Positions 25,881-34,050 of a stretch of DNA of 41,494 bases are shown here, piece after piece; the first letter of the stretch is position 1, and every line of letters starts with the position of its first letter. Both the position numbers and the translations under genes were made by a program. Below the pieces are notes generated by a model that worked only from the letters and a program-made list of their open reading frames with translations, was not told the DNA's origin and ran no database searches. Source of the stretch: Nonomuraea cypriaca (GTDB lineage Bacteria > Actinomycetota > Actinomycetes > Streptosporangiales > Streptosporangiaceae); contig NZ_JADOGI010000085.1 of assembly GCF_015645445.1 (NCBI RefSeq), positions 1-41,494 of the forward strand, in the 5' to 3' direction.

Positions 25881-25916
25881 GTAGTAGGACTACTACATCA
25901 ATAGCACATCTACTAC
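25881..25916. promoter_or_regulatory. GTAGTAG dyad and extra half-site
   Basis: GTAGTAG (25881-25887), GA, CTACTAC (25890-25896) form a perfect 7-bp inverted repeat. A third copy, CTACTAC, is at 25910-25916. The cluster lies 12 nt upstream of the ABC ATPase start, in the gap shared with the SPFH operon. It looks like an operator, plausibly for the XRE protein of the operon (inference). Confidence 0.6.
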
Positions 25917-26009
25917 AGATCGCAATAGATGTGTGACGGGGCTTTGCAAGCGAATAGTAAGTCTCACCCGATACGGTCGGATTCGCCTGTAGCGGAAAAG
26001 GAAGGTTCA

Positions 26010-27629
26010 ATGTCACGACCCAGAGAGGCACTGATCCAGGCCGGTCAGGGCGTAGCCCAAGCAGTCGCCCGAGGGGGTGATGTGCGGCAGGCAGTGGGCC
26101 AGGCCATGGGACAGGTCGCCGACCAGGCAGGTCAGCTGGCCGGCCAGGGGAAGGGCTTCGCACTCAACCCGCACGACTTCGCGGCGGCCCGCGACGGCGG
26201 CGTGTCCATCGGCACCCAGATCGAGGCCAGGACCGCGTCGCTGAACGAGGCCGGCGAGATCGTCAACCGCAGCTTCGCCGAGAACGGCATGCACGTCATC
26301 TCACCCGTGGTGATCCCCAAGGGGAGCACGGCGAAGGTGATCGTGCCCCTGGGCATCCTGGTGGTGCTCGGCCTGATCGGCGCGCTCGGCAACGTCATCC
26401 CGAACACCGACCTGATCTTCGGGCCGCACTACTGGGTGGTGCTGGTCCTGGCCGCCGCGTTCCTGTGGTGGCGGCGCAGCGTGGTGATGGTGCCCGAGGG
26501 CTGCAAGGCGCTCATCACGAAGTTCGGCAAGCTGGTGCACATCGCGGAGCCGGGCCGGGTGACGCTGTTCAACCCGTGGAAGCGGGTCAGCTACATCGTC
26601 AACACCACCCGCGAGTACCCGTTCAACGCGCCCATCAGCGAGGCGCCGACGCAGCAGGGCGTCAAGGCAAGCGTGGACCTGTTCCTGCAGTTCAGGATCG
26701 AGAACCCGGCGGAGTTCATCTTCGTGCTCGGCTCGGTCAGCGGCTTCCAGTCCAAGCTCCAGAACGCCATCAGCGAGGTCACCCGCTCCCTCATCTACGC
26801 CCAGCGGGCCGAGGACATCTACGACCTGGTGGGCGAGAGCACGCTCGGCATGCTGGAGAACCTCAACCAGCAGTTTCTGCCCGCCGTACGGCTCACCGAC
26901 GTGAACATCACGCACGCCGAGCCGTCCAGCCAGGAGTACCGCATGGACCTGGCGGCCCCCGAGATGGTCCGCGTCGCCAAGGAGGCCTACACCTACGAGT
27001 ACGAGCTCCAACTCCGCAAGGAGCAGAACGAAGGCGACCTGGTCAAGGAACTGGCCGGGCTGCAGGAGACGCTGAGCGCCATCCAGGCTGAGATCGCCGG
27101 CTACCAGGCCCGCATGGACACCGCGCTCGAACGCGCCACCCACCAGGCCACGGCACAGGCCAGGCAGCGCCTGGTCGAGGCCGAGTCCACGGCCAACGCC
27201 AACGCCGCGCTCCTGGAGGCGCAGGCGCTGGACATCAGGGCGCTGTCGGCCGCCGAGGCGCCCGAGATCCTCGACTACCGCTTCCAGCAGGATCTGCTGG
27301 CCAAGCTGGAGTCGGTCGCCACCAGGCTGCCGCAGGTGGTGCAGGTGGGCGAGCAGACCGACATCGACTTCCTGGCCCTGGCCAAGCAGCTCGTCGGCGG
27401 CAAGGACGCCGTGCTGTTCTCCCCGGAGGACATGGCCGCGATCCGCTCCAGGCTCGACGAGATCGGCGCGCGGGTGGAAGCCCGGGGGGCCGAGATCTCC
27501 GCCTTGGTCGAGAAGGCCGTCGCCAACGTGACCGAGCCCCAGGAGGCGCCGGCGCCCGACCCGGTCCTGGAGCGAACGGTCGAACGGCTGCTCCCCAGCG
27601 GCAGGCACCACGGAGAAGGCGAGGCCTGA
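26010..27629 (+). CDS. SPFH/band-7 domain membrane protein (first of pair)
   Basis: A 539-residue protein. Residues 1-60 are Gln/Gly/Ala-rich with repeated GQxxxQ patterns. Two hydrophobic segments follow (about 108-128 and 137-153). The SPFH/band-7 domain begins RSVVMVPEGCKALITKFGKL and ends near TYEYELQLRKEQ, and a long coiled coil rich in Ala/Glu/Gln follows. Flotillin-like SPFH proteins build large ring or cage assemblies on the membrane. The start is ATG 26010 with GGAAGG 5 nt upstream. It is followed after 1 nt by a second SPFH gene and then spo0M, clearly one operon. Confidence 0.85.
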   Translation: MSRPREALIQAGQGVAQAVARGGDVRQAVGQAMGQVADQAGQLAGQGKGFALNPHDFAAARDGGVSIGTQIEARTASLNEAGEIVNRSFAENGMHVISPVVIPKGSTAKVIVPLGILVVLGLIGALGNVIPNTDLIFGPHYWVVLVLAAAFLWWRRSVVMVPEGCKALITKFGKLVHIAEPGRVTLFNPWKRVSYIVNTTREYPFNAPISEAPTQQGVKASVDLFLQFRIENPAEFIFVLGSVSGFQSKLQNAISEVTRSLIYAQRAEDIYDLVGESTLGMLENLNQQFLPAVRLTDVNITHAEPSSQEYRMDLAAPEMVRVAKEAYTYEYELQLRKEQNEGDLVKELAGLQETLSAIQAEIAGYQARMDTALERATHQATAQARQRLVEAESTANANAALLEAQALDIRALSAAEAPEILDYRFQQDLLAKLESVATRLPQVVQVGEQTDIDFLALAKQLVGGKDAVLFSPEDMAAIRSRLDEIGARVEARGAEISALVEKAVANVTEPQEAPAPDPVLERTVERLLPSGRHHGEGEA

Positions 27630-27630
27630 G

Positions 27631-28872
27631 ATGAGCCGCGAGTTTTCGAAGATCAAGGAATCCCTCGCCTCCTGGGGCGACATCCGGCAACTGCTGCGCG
27701 GCGGCGAGCAGGGGCAACTCGTGCCCGTCGTCATCCCCAAGGACCGGCGCGGCTTCGCGTGGATGGCGCTGGTGCTCCTGGCGCTCTACTTCGCCGGCAT
27801 GGCCGTGCTGACCGACCTCACCCTGATCGCCGCGCTGCTGGCGCTGTTCTTCCTGGTCGTGGCGATGGTCACGATGTGGCGCAAGGCCATCATCGAGATC
27901 GAGGAGGGCACCACCGGCGTACGCAGCCGCTGGGGCGCCATCACCGGCACGCTGCCGCCCGGCCGCCACTACCTCTGGCTGCCGTGGGACCGGGTGGACG
28001 CGGTCGTGGACACCTCCACCGAGATCCCGTACTCGGCGCCCATCGTGGCCTGCCCGACCGCGGAGAACGTGCCGCTGAAGTCGATCGAGTTCTTCCTGAA
28101 GTTCCGCATCGTGGACCCCGTCGCGTTCGTCCGCACGATCGGCGCGGGCAACTTCGACCTGGTGCTCTCCAGCGCGGTGCAGGACGCGATCAGGCAGCGC
28201 AGCCGCAGGGTCAACACCGAGCGCGCGTACGACCTGCGCGGCTCCGACGTCGGCGACATGCAGGACGCGCTGAACCGCCAGCTCGGCAGGTACGGCGTGC
28301 GCGTCACGGGCGCCAACATCCCCGACGTCCAGCTGCCCGACCAGTACCAGCAGCATCTGGCCACCCGCGAGAAGGTGGCCAAGGAGCTCTCGGCCTACGA
28401 GCGCGAGTGGGAGCTGACCCGAAAGCGCCGCATCGACACCCTGCTGATGGAGATCGAGCGCTCCAAGAAGACCCGCGACGCCCGCGTGGTCGAGGTCAAG
28501 GCCGCCCACAACACGGCGCGCAAGAACGTGGCGCGCATGCTGGAGGAGCAGGAGACCGAGGCCCAGCGGGTCACGTGGGAGATCGAGGCGCGCGGCCGGG
28601 CCGACCTGACCTCCGCCGAGAACGAGGCCAAGGCACTGCGCCGGCTGGCCGACTCGTACCGGGACAACCGGGCCGTGCTGCAGTACGAGCTGGCCCGCAG
28701 GCGCCTCGACGTGGGCGCCAAACTGGCGGAGAACGCGCCCCAGCCCCTGGTCGTACGCACCCAGCAGGGGCAGTCGGACTCCGCGCTCTCCACCCTCCTC
28801 CTGGCCCAGCTGCTCCCCCGCATCTCGGGCACTGGTACCGGCCAAGTGAACGGCCACACACCTTCCGCATAG
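27631..28872 (+). CDS. SPFH/band-7 domain membrane protein (second of pair)
   Basis: A 413-residue protein. Two hydrophobic segments (about 43-60 and 66-82) are followed by an SPFH domain (IIEIEEGTTGVRSRWGAITG..., through DVQLPDQYQQHLATREKVAKEL). A highly charged coiled coil (about 255-370) ends in ENAPQPLVVRTQQGQS. It resembles the preceding protein in plan but not closely in sequence, so the two may co-assemble as a hetero-oligomer. It starts at ATG 27631, 1 nt after the previous stop, and is followed 9 nt later by spo0M. Confidence 0.85.
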   Translation: MSREFSKIKESLASWGDIRQLLRGGEQGQLVPVVIPKDRRGFAWMALVLLALYFAGMAVLTDLTLIAALLALFFLVVAMVTMWRKAIIEIEEGTTGVRSRWGAITGTLPPGRHYLWLPWDRVDAVVDTSTEIPYSAPIVACPTAENVPLKSIEFFLKFRIVDPVAFVRTIGAGNFDLVLSSAVQDAIRQRSRRVNTERAYDLRGSDVGDMQDALNRQLGRYGVRVTGANIPDVQLPDQYQQHLATREKVAKELSAYEREWELTRKRRIDTLLMEIERSKKTRDARVVEVKAAHNTARKNVARMLEEQETEAQRVTWEIEARGRADLTSAENEAKALRRLADSYRDNRAVLQYELARRRLDVGAKLAENAPQPLVVRTQQGQSDSALSTLLLAQLLPRISGTGTGQVNGHTPSA

Positions 28873-28881
28873 GAGAACCCC

Positions 28882-29655
28882 ATGGTGTTCCGCAAACTGA
28901 TGGCCGCGTTCGGCGCGGGCGTCGAGGTAGACACGGTGCTGACCAACACGGGCGTGCGCCCCGGCGAGCCGCTTCGCGGCGTCGTCCATTTCCGTGGCGG
29001 CGGCTCCGACTACAAGGTCGAGGGCATCCACATCGACCTGACCGCGGTGGTGGAGGTCGAGCAGGGCGACAACGAGTACAAGAGGTCGTACAGCTTCCTG
29101 CGCCAGCAGGTCGCGGGGACGTTCCAGCTCGCCGCGGGCGCGCAGCACCAGCATCCCTTCGAGGTCACGATTCCGTGGGAGACGCCGATCAGCGCGATCG
29201 CGGGGCATCCGCTGCACGGCATGAAGCTGGGGGTGCAGACGGAGCTGGCGCTGGCGGGCGCGCTCGACAAGGGCGACCTCGACCCGCTGTTCGTCAGCCC
29301 GCTGCCCGCCCAGGAGCAGGTCATCGGCGCGCTCGACCGGCTCGGCTTCCGGTTCAAGAAGGCCGACCTCGAACGCGGCACGCTGTACGGCTCGACGATG
29401 CCGTTCTTCCAGGAGATCGAGTACTACGCGGGCGGCCAGTGGCGGCGCTACTTCACCGAGCTGGAGCTGACGTTCATCGCGGGGCCGCGGCAGATGGACG
29501 TCATCCTGGAGGCCGACAAGCGGGGCGGCTTCCTGACCTCCAGCCACGACGCGTACAACCGGTTCACCATCCGCTACGACGACCCGCCGAACACGGCCGA
29601 GCAGGCCATGCAGCGCGGCCTGGAGAAGATGGCCCGCCACCGCGGCTGGTTCTAG
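28882..29655 (+). CDS. spo0M: Sporulation-control protein Spo0M family (arrestin-like)
   Basis: A 257-residue Spo0M homologue, with the family start VFRKLMAAFGAGVEVDTVL and two arrestin-like beta-sandwich halves. Spo0M in Bacillus affects sporulation and cell-cycle functions and is widespread in non-sporulating bacteria; its biochemical role is unclear. AGGAG 7-8 nt upstream of ATG 28882 is a good ribosome binding site. It is the last gene of an operon with two SPFH proteins, which suggests a membrane-associated role for it here (inference). A strong hairpin follows. Confidence 0.9.
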   Translation: MVFRKLMAAFGAGVEVDTVLTNTGVRPGEPLRGVVHFRGGGSDYKVEGIHIDLTAVVEVEQGDNEYKRSYSFLRQQVAGTFQLAAGAQHQHPFEVTIPWETPISAIAGHPLHGMKLGVQTELALAGALDKGDLDPLFVSPLPAQEQVIGALDRLGFRFKKADLERGTLYGSTMPFFQEIEYYAGGQWRRYFTELELTFIAGPRQMDVILEADKRGGFLTSSHDAYNRFTIRYDDPPNTAEQAMQRGLEKMARHRGWF

Positions 29656-29666
29656 ATGCGCGTACC

Positions 29667-29712
29667 CCGGCGACCGCGCCGCGCCAGCAGCCGGAGGCGC
29701 GGCGGTCGCCGG
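29667..29712 (+). terminator. Strong hairpin after the SPFH-spo0M operon
   Basis: Left arm 29667-29685 and right arm 29696-29712 form about 17 base pairs (outer part CCGGCGACCG / CGGTCGCCGG) with a 2-nt bulge and a 10-nt loop. It begins 11 nt after the spo0M stop. No T tract follows, as is usual in high-GC actinobacteria. Confidence 0.7.
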
Positions 29713-29747
29713 CCGGCCGCCGTTAGGAGATCGCTCCTTTCCGCATG

Positions 29748-29777
29748 CTGGCAGTCGCATGGCGCGGTCGTTACCAT
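29748..29777 (+). promoter_or_regulatory. Probable promoter of the 2TM-cupin-IMPase operon
   Basis: CTGGCA (29748-29753), an 18-nt spacer and TACCAT (29772-29777) form a moderate -35/-10 pair in the gap after the terminator. The leader would be about 35 nt, ending in a GGGGCGAG ribosome binding site before ATG 29819. Confidence 0.4.
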
Positions 29778-29818
29778 GACCTCGGGAACTGACTGATCGT
29801 CGGACTGCGGGGCGAGCG

Positions 29819-30886
29819 ATGGCACGGTTCACGGCGGCGCTGAAGCGGCTCCTCCCATGGGCGGGGCAGAACGCGGACGGCGCCATCGCCCTGCTGCTCG
29901 CGGTCGTGATCGGCGTGCTGGGCGTCATGCCGGACACGGTCGTGCCTGACGAGACGCAGGACCAGCTCGTCAACGCCGCCACGCTGGTCATCATGGCGCT
30001 GGTGGCCACGGCGCTGCTGCGCGACCGCGTCCGGCAGGCCCCCGTCGAGGAGACGATCACCTCGGGCGCGCTGGCCGAGCTGCCCGTGCGCCTGGCCCGC
30101 CTGGAGGAGATCGAGACCCTCGTCCACGGCACCCGCAGGGCGCTCGACTCGCTGCAGCTCGTCAGGGTCCTCGGCAGCAGGCAGGAGATCGCCCAGTGCC
30201 ACGCCGAGGCGCGCAAGGACACCACCCGCTGGAGCTTCAAGGGCGGCACGGGCACCTACCTGCGCGCCGTCACCCTGCCGGAGTGCGTGGCCGCGGCCCG
30301 CAGGGACAAACGCCACCTCACGGTCAGGGTCGAGGTCATCGACCCCACCGACACCGACGTCTGCGAGACCTACGCGCACTACCGCCGCTCACTCGCCGAC
30401 GCCCCTGACGCGACCGGCGAGACGTGGACGGCCGATCGGGTCAGGAAGGAGTCGTACGCGACCGTCCTGGCCGCCTTCTGGCACCGCCAGCGCTACGGCC
30501 TGCTCGACATCGGGGTGGGCCTGTCCTCGACGATGACGACGTTCCGCTGGGACCTGTCGGCCACCCGCCTGATCATGACCGTCGAGGACCCGAACAAGGC
30601 GATGACCGCGCTGGCCGGCACGTTCTACTACGAGAACTGCGACACCGAGCTGCGGCTCAGCTTCGAGCAGGCGCGGCGGGTGCCGCTGGAGATGTACAAG
30701 AAGGTGCCGCTCAGCGACGAGCCCACCCTCGAGGAGGTGCAGGAGCTGTTCGAACGCGTGGGTCTCCCGCTGCCCAAGACGTACAACGGCAAGGACGTCG
30801 TCGACGTCGCCAGGAAGGCGCTGCGTGCCGTGGATCCGTACGGTGAGCCGGCTGCCCGCTTTACGAGACCGAACGTGAGCACATGA
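29819..30886 (+). CDS. Two-TM membrane protein with unassigned cytosolic domain
   Basis: 355 residues; no family recognised. Two hydrophobic helices (about 21-38 and 50-67) form a hairpin with a short acidic extracellular loop. A helical linker (about 75-120) leads to a cytosolic domain of about 200 residues. Conserved-looking blocks there are RWSFKGGTGTYLRAVTLP, VEVIDPTDTDVCETYAHYR, LAAFWHRQRYGLLDIGVGL and RLIMTVEDPNKAM. The plan resembles 2TM effector or sensor proteins in nucleotide-signalling systems, but that is only an analogy. The stop overlaps the next start by 4 nt (ATGA), so it is coupled to the cupin gene. Confidence 0.7.
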   Translation: MARFTAALKRLLPWAGQNADGAIALLLAVVIGVLGVMPDTVVPDETQDQLVNAATLVIMALVATALLRDRVRQAPVEETITSGALAELPVRLARLEEIETLVHGTRRALDSLQLVRVLGSRQEIAQCHAEARKDTTRWSFKGGTGTYLRAVTLPECVAAARRDKRHLTVRVEVIDPTDTDVCETYAHYRRSLADAPDATGETWTADRVRKESYATVLAAFWHRQRYGLLDIGVGLSSTMTTFRWDLSATRLIMTVEDPNKAMTALAGTFYYENCDTELRLSFEQARRVPLEMYKKVPLSDEPTLEEVQELFERVGLPLPKTYNGKDVVDVARKALRAVDPYGEPAARFTRPNVST

Positions 30887-31497
30887 GCCATCACGGCGTC
30901 CACCAGCGGATACTCCAGGGCCAGGCCAGACTGTGGGCCCTGGAGGCGCTGACCACGGAGGTGGCGGCGGTGCGCCATCCGCTGGGGTTCATCTGCCTGC
31001 CGCTGGAGCGCGACGGCGGCGAGGGGGTATGCGTCCACATGTGGTCCGACTCGCTCGCGCACGCCGAGAGCACCACCTCACAGATCCACTGCCACAGCTG
31101 GGACCTGGTCAGCCACGTGCTCTACGGCCAGATGCGCAACGTGCACGCGGTGGTCACCGACGCGGGCGCGGACGCCACACACCGGGTGTTCGAGGTGGTC
31201 AGCGCGCCCGACGGCGACCGCATCGCACCCACGCCGCGGACCGTGCGGCACGACACGGGCCTGGTGGAGCTGTTCGGTCCCGGCGACACCTACACGCTGC
31301 CGGCCGGCCGCTTCCACACCAGCGTCGTCCCCGAGGGCGGCGAGGCGGCCACGATCGCGCTCGGCCGCGGCCGGCCAGGCAGCCGCGACCTGTCGCTCGG
31401 CCCGCTGGCCGCGGGCCCGCACCACGTGTCCAGGCAGCCGCTGGACGCCCGCGAGACGGCGCTGGCCGTACGCCTGATCACCGCGCACCTGACCTGA
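30883..31497 (+). CDS. Cupin-fold protein (cysteine-dioxygenase-like layout)
   Basis: 204 residues. A cupin barrel is indicated by IHCHSWDLVSHVLYG, with H69 and H71 as likely metal ligands, and by the second motif TYTLPAGRFHTSV with H145. The spacing is reminiscent of small thiol-dioxygenase-like cupins, but the substrate cannot be inferred. It starts at ATG 30883 inside the stop of the 2TM gene and is followed by the IMPase gene after 10 nt. It is soluble, without a signal peptide. Confidence 0.72.
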   Translation: MSHHGVHQRILQGQARLWALEALTTEVAAVRHPLGFICLPLERDGGEGVCVHMWSDSLAHAESTTSQIHCHSWDLVSHVLYGQMRNVHAVVTDAGADATHRVFEVVSAPDGDRIAPTPRTVRHDTGLVELFGPGDTYTLPAGRFHTSVVPEGGEAATIALGRGRPGSRDLSLGPLAAGPHHVSRQPLDARETALAVRLITAHLT

Positions 31498-31507
31498 GGG
31501 GAATCCG

Positions 31508-32314
31508 ATGGTGGACCTGGACCACGCTCGCACGGTCGCCGTGGAAGCCGCCGAGGCCGCCGGGGCGCTGCTGCGCGACGGCACCCGGGGGGTGGTCGGC
31601 ATCAGGACCAAGGGCGACGCCGGCGACGTGGTCACCGATCTCGATCTGGCCTCGGAGAAGCTGCTGCTCGAGCGGATCCTGACGGCGTACCCGTCGCACT
31701 CGGTCATCGCCGAGGAGTCGGGGCTGGTCGGGGGCGCGGACGGCGAGTGGACGTGGCTGGTCGACCCGCTCGACGGCACCAACAACGTGGCGATCGGCCT
31801 GCCCGCCTACGTGGTGGGCGTGGCACTGTGCCGGGGCGGCCGTCCGGTGCTGGGCGTGGTGCACGATCCGGTCGCCGCTCAGACGTGGTCGGCGATCCGC
31901 GGGCGGGGCGCGACCGGCTCCTCCGGGGCGCGCCTGGCGCCCCCTTACCTGCCGAGTCCGTACGGGCCTCTCCTGGCCTGGACCCAGGGCTACGGCGTGG
32001 CCAGGAACGACCCGACCACACGCGCGCTGAAGACGGCGCTCGAGCTCAACGCGCGGCGGGTGCTGCAACTGTGGGCGCCGCTGCTGTCGTGGGCGATGCT
32101 GGCGCGCGGCGACATCGACGGCATCGTCGGCTACCGGGCCGAGGCGGTGGACCTGCCGGCCGGGGCGCTGCTCGCCAGGGAGGCGGGCATCGAGATCCGG
32201 GCGCTGGACGGCGGGCCGTTCGAGGAGTGCTTCGACGGCCCGGCCGAGGACCGCAGCTTCGTCGCCGCGCACCCGCGGGCCATCGCCGGGCTCCTCTCCG
32301 TGGTCGGCCTTTGA
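31508..32314 (+). CDS. Inositol monophosphatase-family phosphatase
   Basis: 268 residues with the Mg/Li-sensitive phosphatase signatures: the first metal glutamate in IAEESG (residues 68-72), DPLDGTNN at 86-93 with both metal aspartates, and AVDLPAGALLAREAG with Asp215. All metal ligands appear present, so it should be active. Family members act on inositol phosphate, fructose bisphosphate, histidinol phosphate or PAP. It follows the cupin gene by 10 nt with an AGGGGAA ribosome binding site and closes the three-gene operon. Its partners argue against a routine CysQ or SuhB housekeeping role. Confidence 0.87.
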   Translation: MVDLDHARTVAVEAAEAAGALLRDGTRGVVGIRTKGDAGDVVTDLDLASEKLLLERILTAYPSHSVIAEESGLVGGADGEWTWLVDPLDGTNNVAIGLPAYVVGVALCRGGRPVLGVVHDPVAAQTWSAIRGRGATGSSGARLAPPYLPSPYGPLLAWTQGYGVARNDPTTRALKTALELNARRVLQLWAPLLSWAMLARGDIDGIVGYRAEAVDLPAGALLAREAGIEIRALDGGPFEECFDGPAEDRSFVAAHPRAIAGLLSVVGL

Positions 32315-32419
32315 GGAAAAGTCCACAGATTTCGTGTGTCCTTTGTCGATGAGTTCCGCCGCCGTTCGACGTCTATTCAGAGGGTGCCGGAGAACGGCAC
32401 ACGCCGAGAGGAGCCCGAC

Positions 32420-32662
32420 ATGATGACCACGACCGAACTGGCGCAGGTGCTCTTCGCGACCGCTCTGCAGCCGTCCGACCGGCTGTCCCCGTTCCAGATC
32501 CGCCAGGCCGTGGACGAGCGGCTGTGCGCGTGCGGCGGCGACCCGGCCGGGTGCGCGGCGTACGTGGCGCAGGAGGCCGGCGACCACCCCGAGACGTACG
32601 TGCGGCGGATGCGCTGGGCCCTGGAGACGGTCGCCGGCGCCTACACGCTGGCCGCCGCATGA
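32420..32662 (+). CDS. Small conserved actinobacterial protein
   Basis: 80 residues, beginning MMTTTELAQVLFATALQPSD. It is acidic with a helical middle (IRQAVDERL), CACGGDPAGCAAYVAQEAGDHPETY and RMRWALETV. I recall similar small proteins in many streptomycetes without known function; that is from memory. AGAGGAG 7-8 nt upstream of ATG 32420 is a good ribosome binding site. The tail is convergent with the permease gene, 9 nt apart. Confidence 0.7.
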   Translation: MMTTTELAQVLFATALQPSDRLSPFQIRQAVDERLCACGGDPAGCAAYVAQEAGDHPETYVRRMRWALETVAGAYTLAAA

Positions 32663-32671
32663 GCGGCCCGT

Positions 32672-33844
32672 TCAGCGGAACTCGACCAGCGCCCACACCG
32701 TCACCAGCACCCCGGCCACGGCCAGGCCCGCGCCGGTGAGCAGGAAACGGCGCATCGGCACCTTGACGTCGTGGCGGCGGCACGACTCGAACCACAGCAG
32801 CGTGGCCAGCGACGCCCACGGGGTGATGACCGGGCCCACGTTCGTGCCGGCCAGCAGGGCCAGCAGGTGGTCCTGGTCGACGGCCGGGATGACCGTCTCC
32901 ACGGCCTTGTAGGCGGGCAGGTTGTTGATCAGGTTGGACAGCCCCGCCCCGACGGCGGCCGTACGGTAGGGGTCGCCCTCCGCGCCGATCATCCAGGTCA
33001 TCAGGTCGGACAGGCCGTGCCTGCTGAGCGTGGGCACCACCAGGAACAGGCCGGTCACGAAGATCACGAGCTGCCACGGGATCAGGCGCCACGTGAGCCG
33101 CTCGCGGGCGCGTACCAGGAAGGCGCCGGCGACGATCGCGGCGGCGGCCGTGGCGGCGACGGCGACGTGGGCCTTGAGCAGCAGCAGGGCGATGAACAGC
33201 AGGCAGCCTGCCGACGCGGCGGTGAACAGCACGCGGTCGGTCACCGGCTCCACCACCGGCGGCGTGTAGCGCAGGTCGCGCCGCTCGCCGCGGCGCCAGT
33301 AGAACACCCACAGGAACACCATCGTCATCGCGATCGAGGCGAGCTGGGGCGCCCACATGCGGGCCGCGAACTCCTGGGCGTCCAGGCCGATCTTGTTCAT
33401 GCCCAGGAGGTTGGTGAGGTTGGAGACGGGCAGCAGCAGGCTCGCCGTGTTGGCCAGCCAGATCGTGGTCATGGCCAGGGGCAGGGCGGCGATGCGGGCC
33501 TTGGGGGCGAGTGCGAGCATGACGGGGGTGAGCAGGACCGCCGTCGTATCCAAATTCAGAAATATCGTAATAAATGACGCAAAGGCTGTGCAGAGGAAGA
33601 AAAGGGCGACATAGTTGCCACGCCCCAGGACCGCCATCCTCGCCGCGATCGTGTCGAAGACCTGGGCCTCCTTGGTGAGCTCGGCCAGCACGATGATCGC
33701 GACCAGGAAGACCAGCAGCGGCCCTATCTCGTCCAGGCTCTCGAGCGCCGCGTCCCAGGGCAGCAACCCTGTCGGCACGAACCCTATGCCGAGAACGAGC
33801 AGCCCGATCCTGATCCGATCGAGCGCACCAAATCGCCGCCACAC
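32672..33844 (-). CDS. ArsB/NhaD (SLC13-like) family permease
   Basis: About 390 residues with 10-11 hydrophobic segments. The half-repeat motifs LLPVSNLTNLLGMNKIG and AGTNVGPVITPWASLATLLWFE are those of the ArsB/NhaD branch of the ion transporter superfamily. No arsC, arsR or other resistance gene is adjacent, so arsenite export is not established; citrate, Na+/H+ or another anion is possible. GTG 33844 is chosen as the first start before the first membrane segment; no strong ribosome binding site is visible. A/T-ending codons cluster at 33542-33617. Confidence 0.82.
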   Translation of the reverse strand: MWRRFGALDRIRIGLLVLGIGFVPTGLLPWDAALESLDEIGPLLVFLVAIIVLAELTKEAQVFDTIAARMAVLGRGNYVALFFLCTAFASFITIFLNLDTTAVLLTPVMLALAPKARIAALPLAMTTIWLANTASLLLPVSNLTNLLGMNKIGLDAQEFAARMWAPQLASIAMTMVFLWVFYWRRGERRDLRYTPPVVEPVTDRVLFTAASAGCLLFIALLLLKAHVAVAATAAAAIVAGAFLVRARERLTWRLIPWQLVIFVTGLFLVVPTLSRHGLSDLMTWMIGAEGDPYRTAAVGAGLSNLINNLPAYKAVETVIPAVDQDHLLALLAGTNVGPVITPWASLATLLWFESCRRHDVKVPMRRFLLTGAGLAVAGVLVTVWALVEFR

Positions 33845-33871
33845 CCGACCGATGATCGCACAGTGTTCATG

Positions 33872-33972
33872 GCCTCGCTTCGCGAGGCGGGCTCGTCCGC
33901 CCGATGCCGCCGCCTTCCCCCGCTCCGCTCGCTGCGCTCCCTCCACTCCTCCAGACGACGGCGCTCCCTCGC
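33872..33972 (-). repeat. Hairpin-rich intergenic repeat, copy B
   Basis: The reverse complement of this segment matches 5525-5627 at about 95% over the core. Its end hairpin is GCCTCGC-TTC-GCGAGGC (33872-33888). The stem bases differ from copy A yet pair fully; read on the minus strand the loop is GAA. It lies between the permease and the TIR/NACHT gene. Confidence 0.85.
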
Positions 33973-34010
33973 AAAAATCCTTGCTACGCGAGGTGGGTTC
34001 GGATCGTTTC

Positions 34011-34044
34011 TCCCTCGAGACGGTGAGGGTTCTCGCGGGATACT
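34011..34044 (+). promoter_or_regulatory. Dyad over the promoter of the TIR/NACHT gene
   Basis: TCCCTCGAGA (34011-34020) and TCTCGCGGGA (34031-34040) form an inverted repeat with one mismatch and a 10-nt spacer, so the half-sites are two helical turns apart. GATACT (34039-34044) fits a -10, and ATG 34051 follows after six G residues, implying a leaderless or nearly leaderless mRNA. The dyad would cover the -35 to -10 region and looks like a repressor site. Confidence 0.5.
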
Positions 34045-34050
34045 GGGGGG

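Noticed and set aside
27235..30255. 1006-codon minus-strand open frame across the SPFH/Spo0M genes
   Set aside because: Antisense shadow of four good genes; no motifs and no promoter or ribosome binding site.
32672..33844. Arsenite efflux operon
   Set aside because: The permease has ArsB/NhaD motifs but no arsR, arsC or arsA partner lies nearby.
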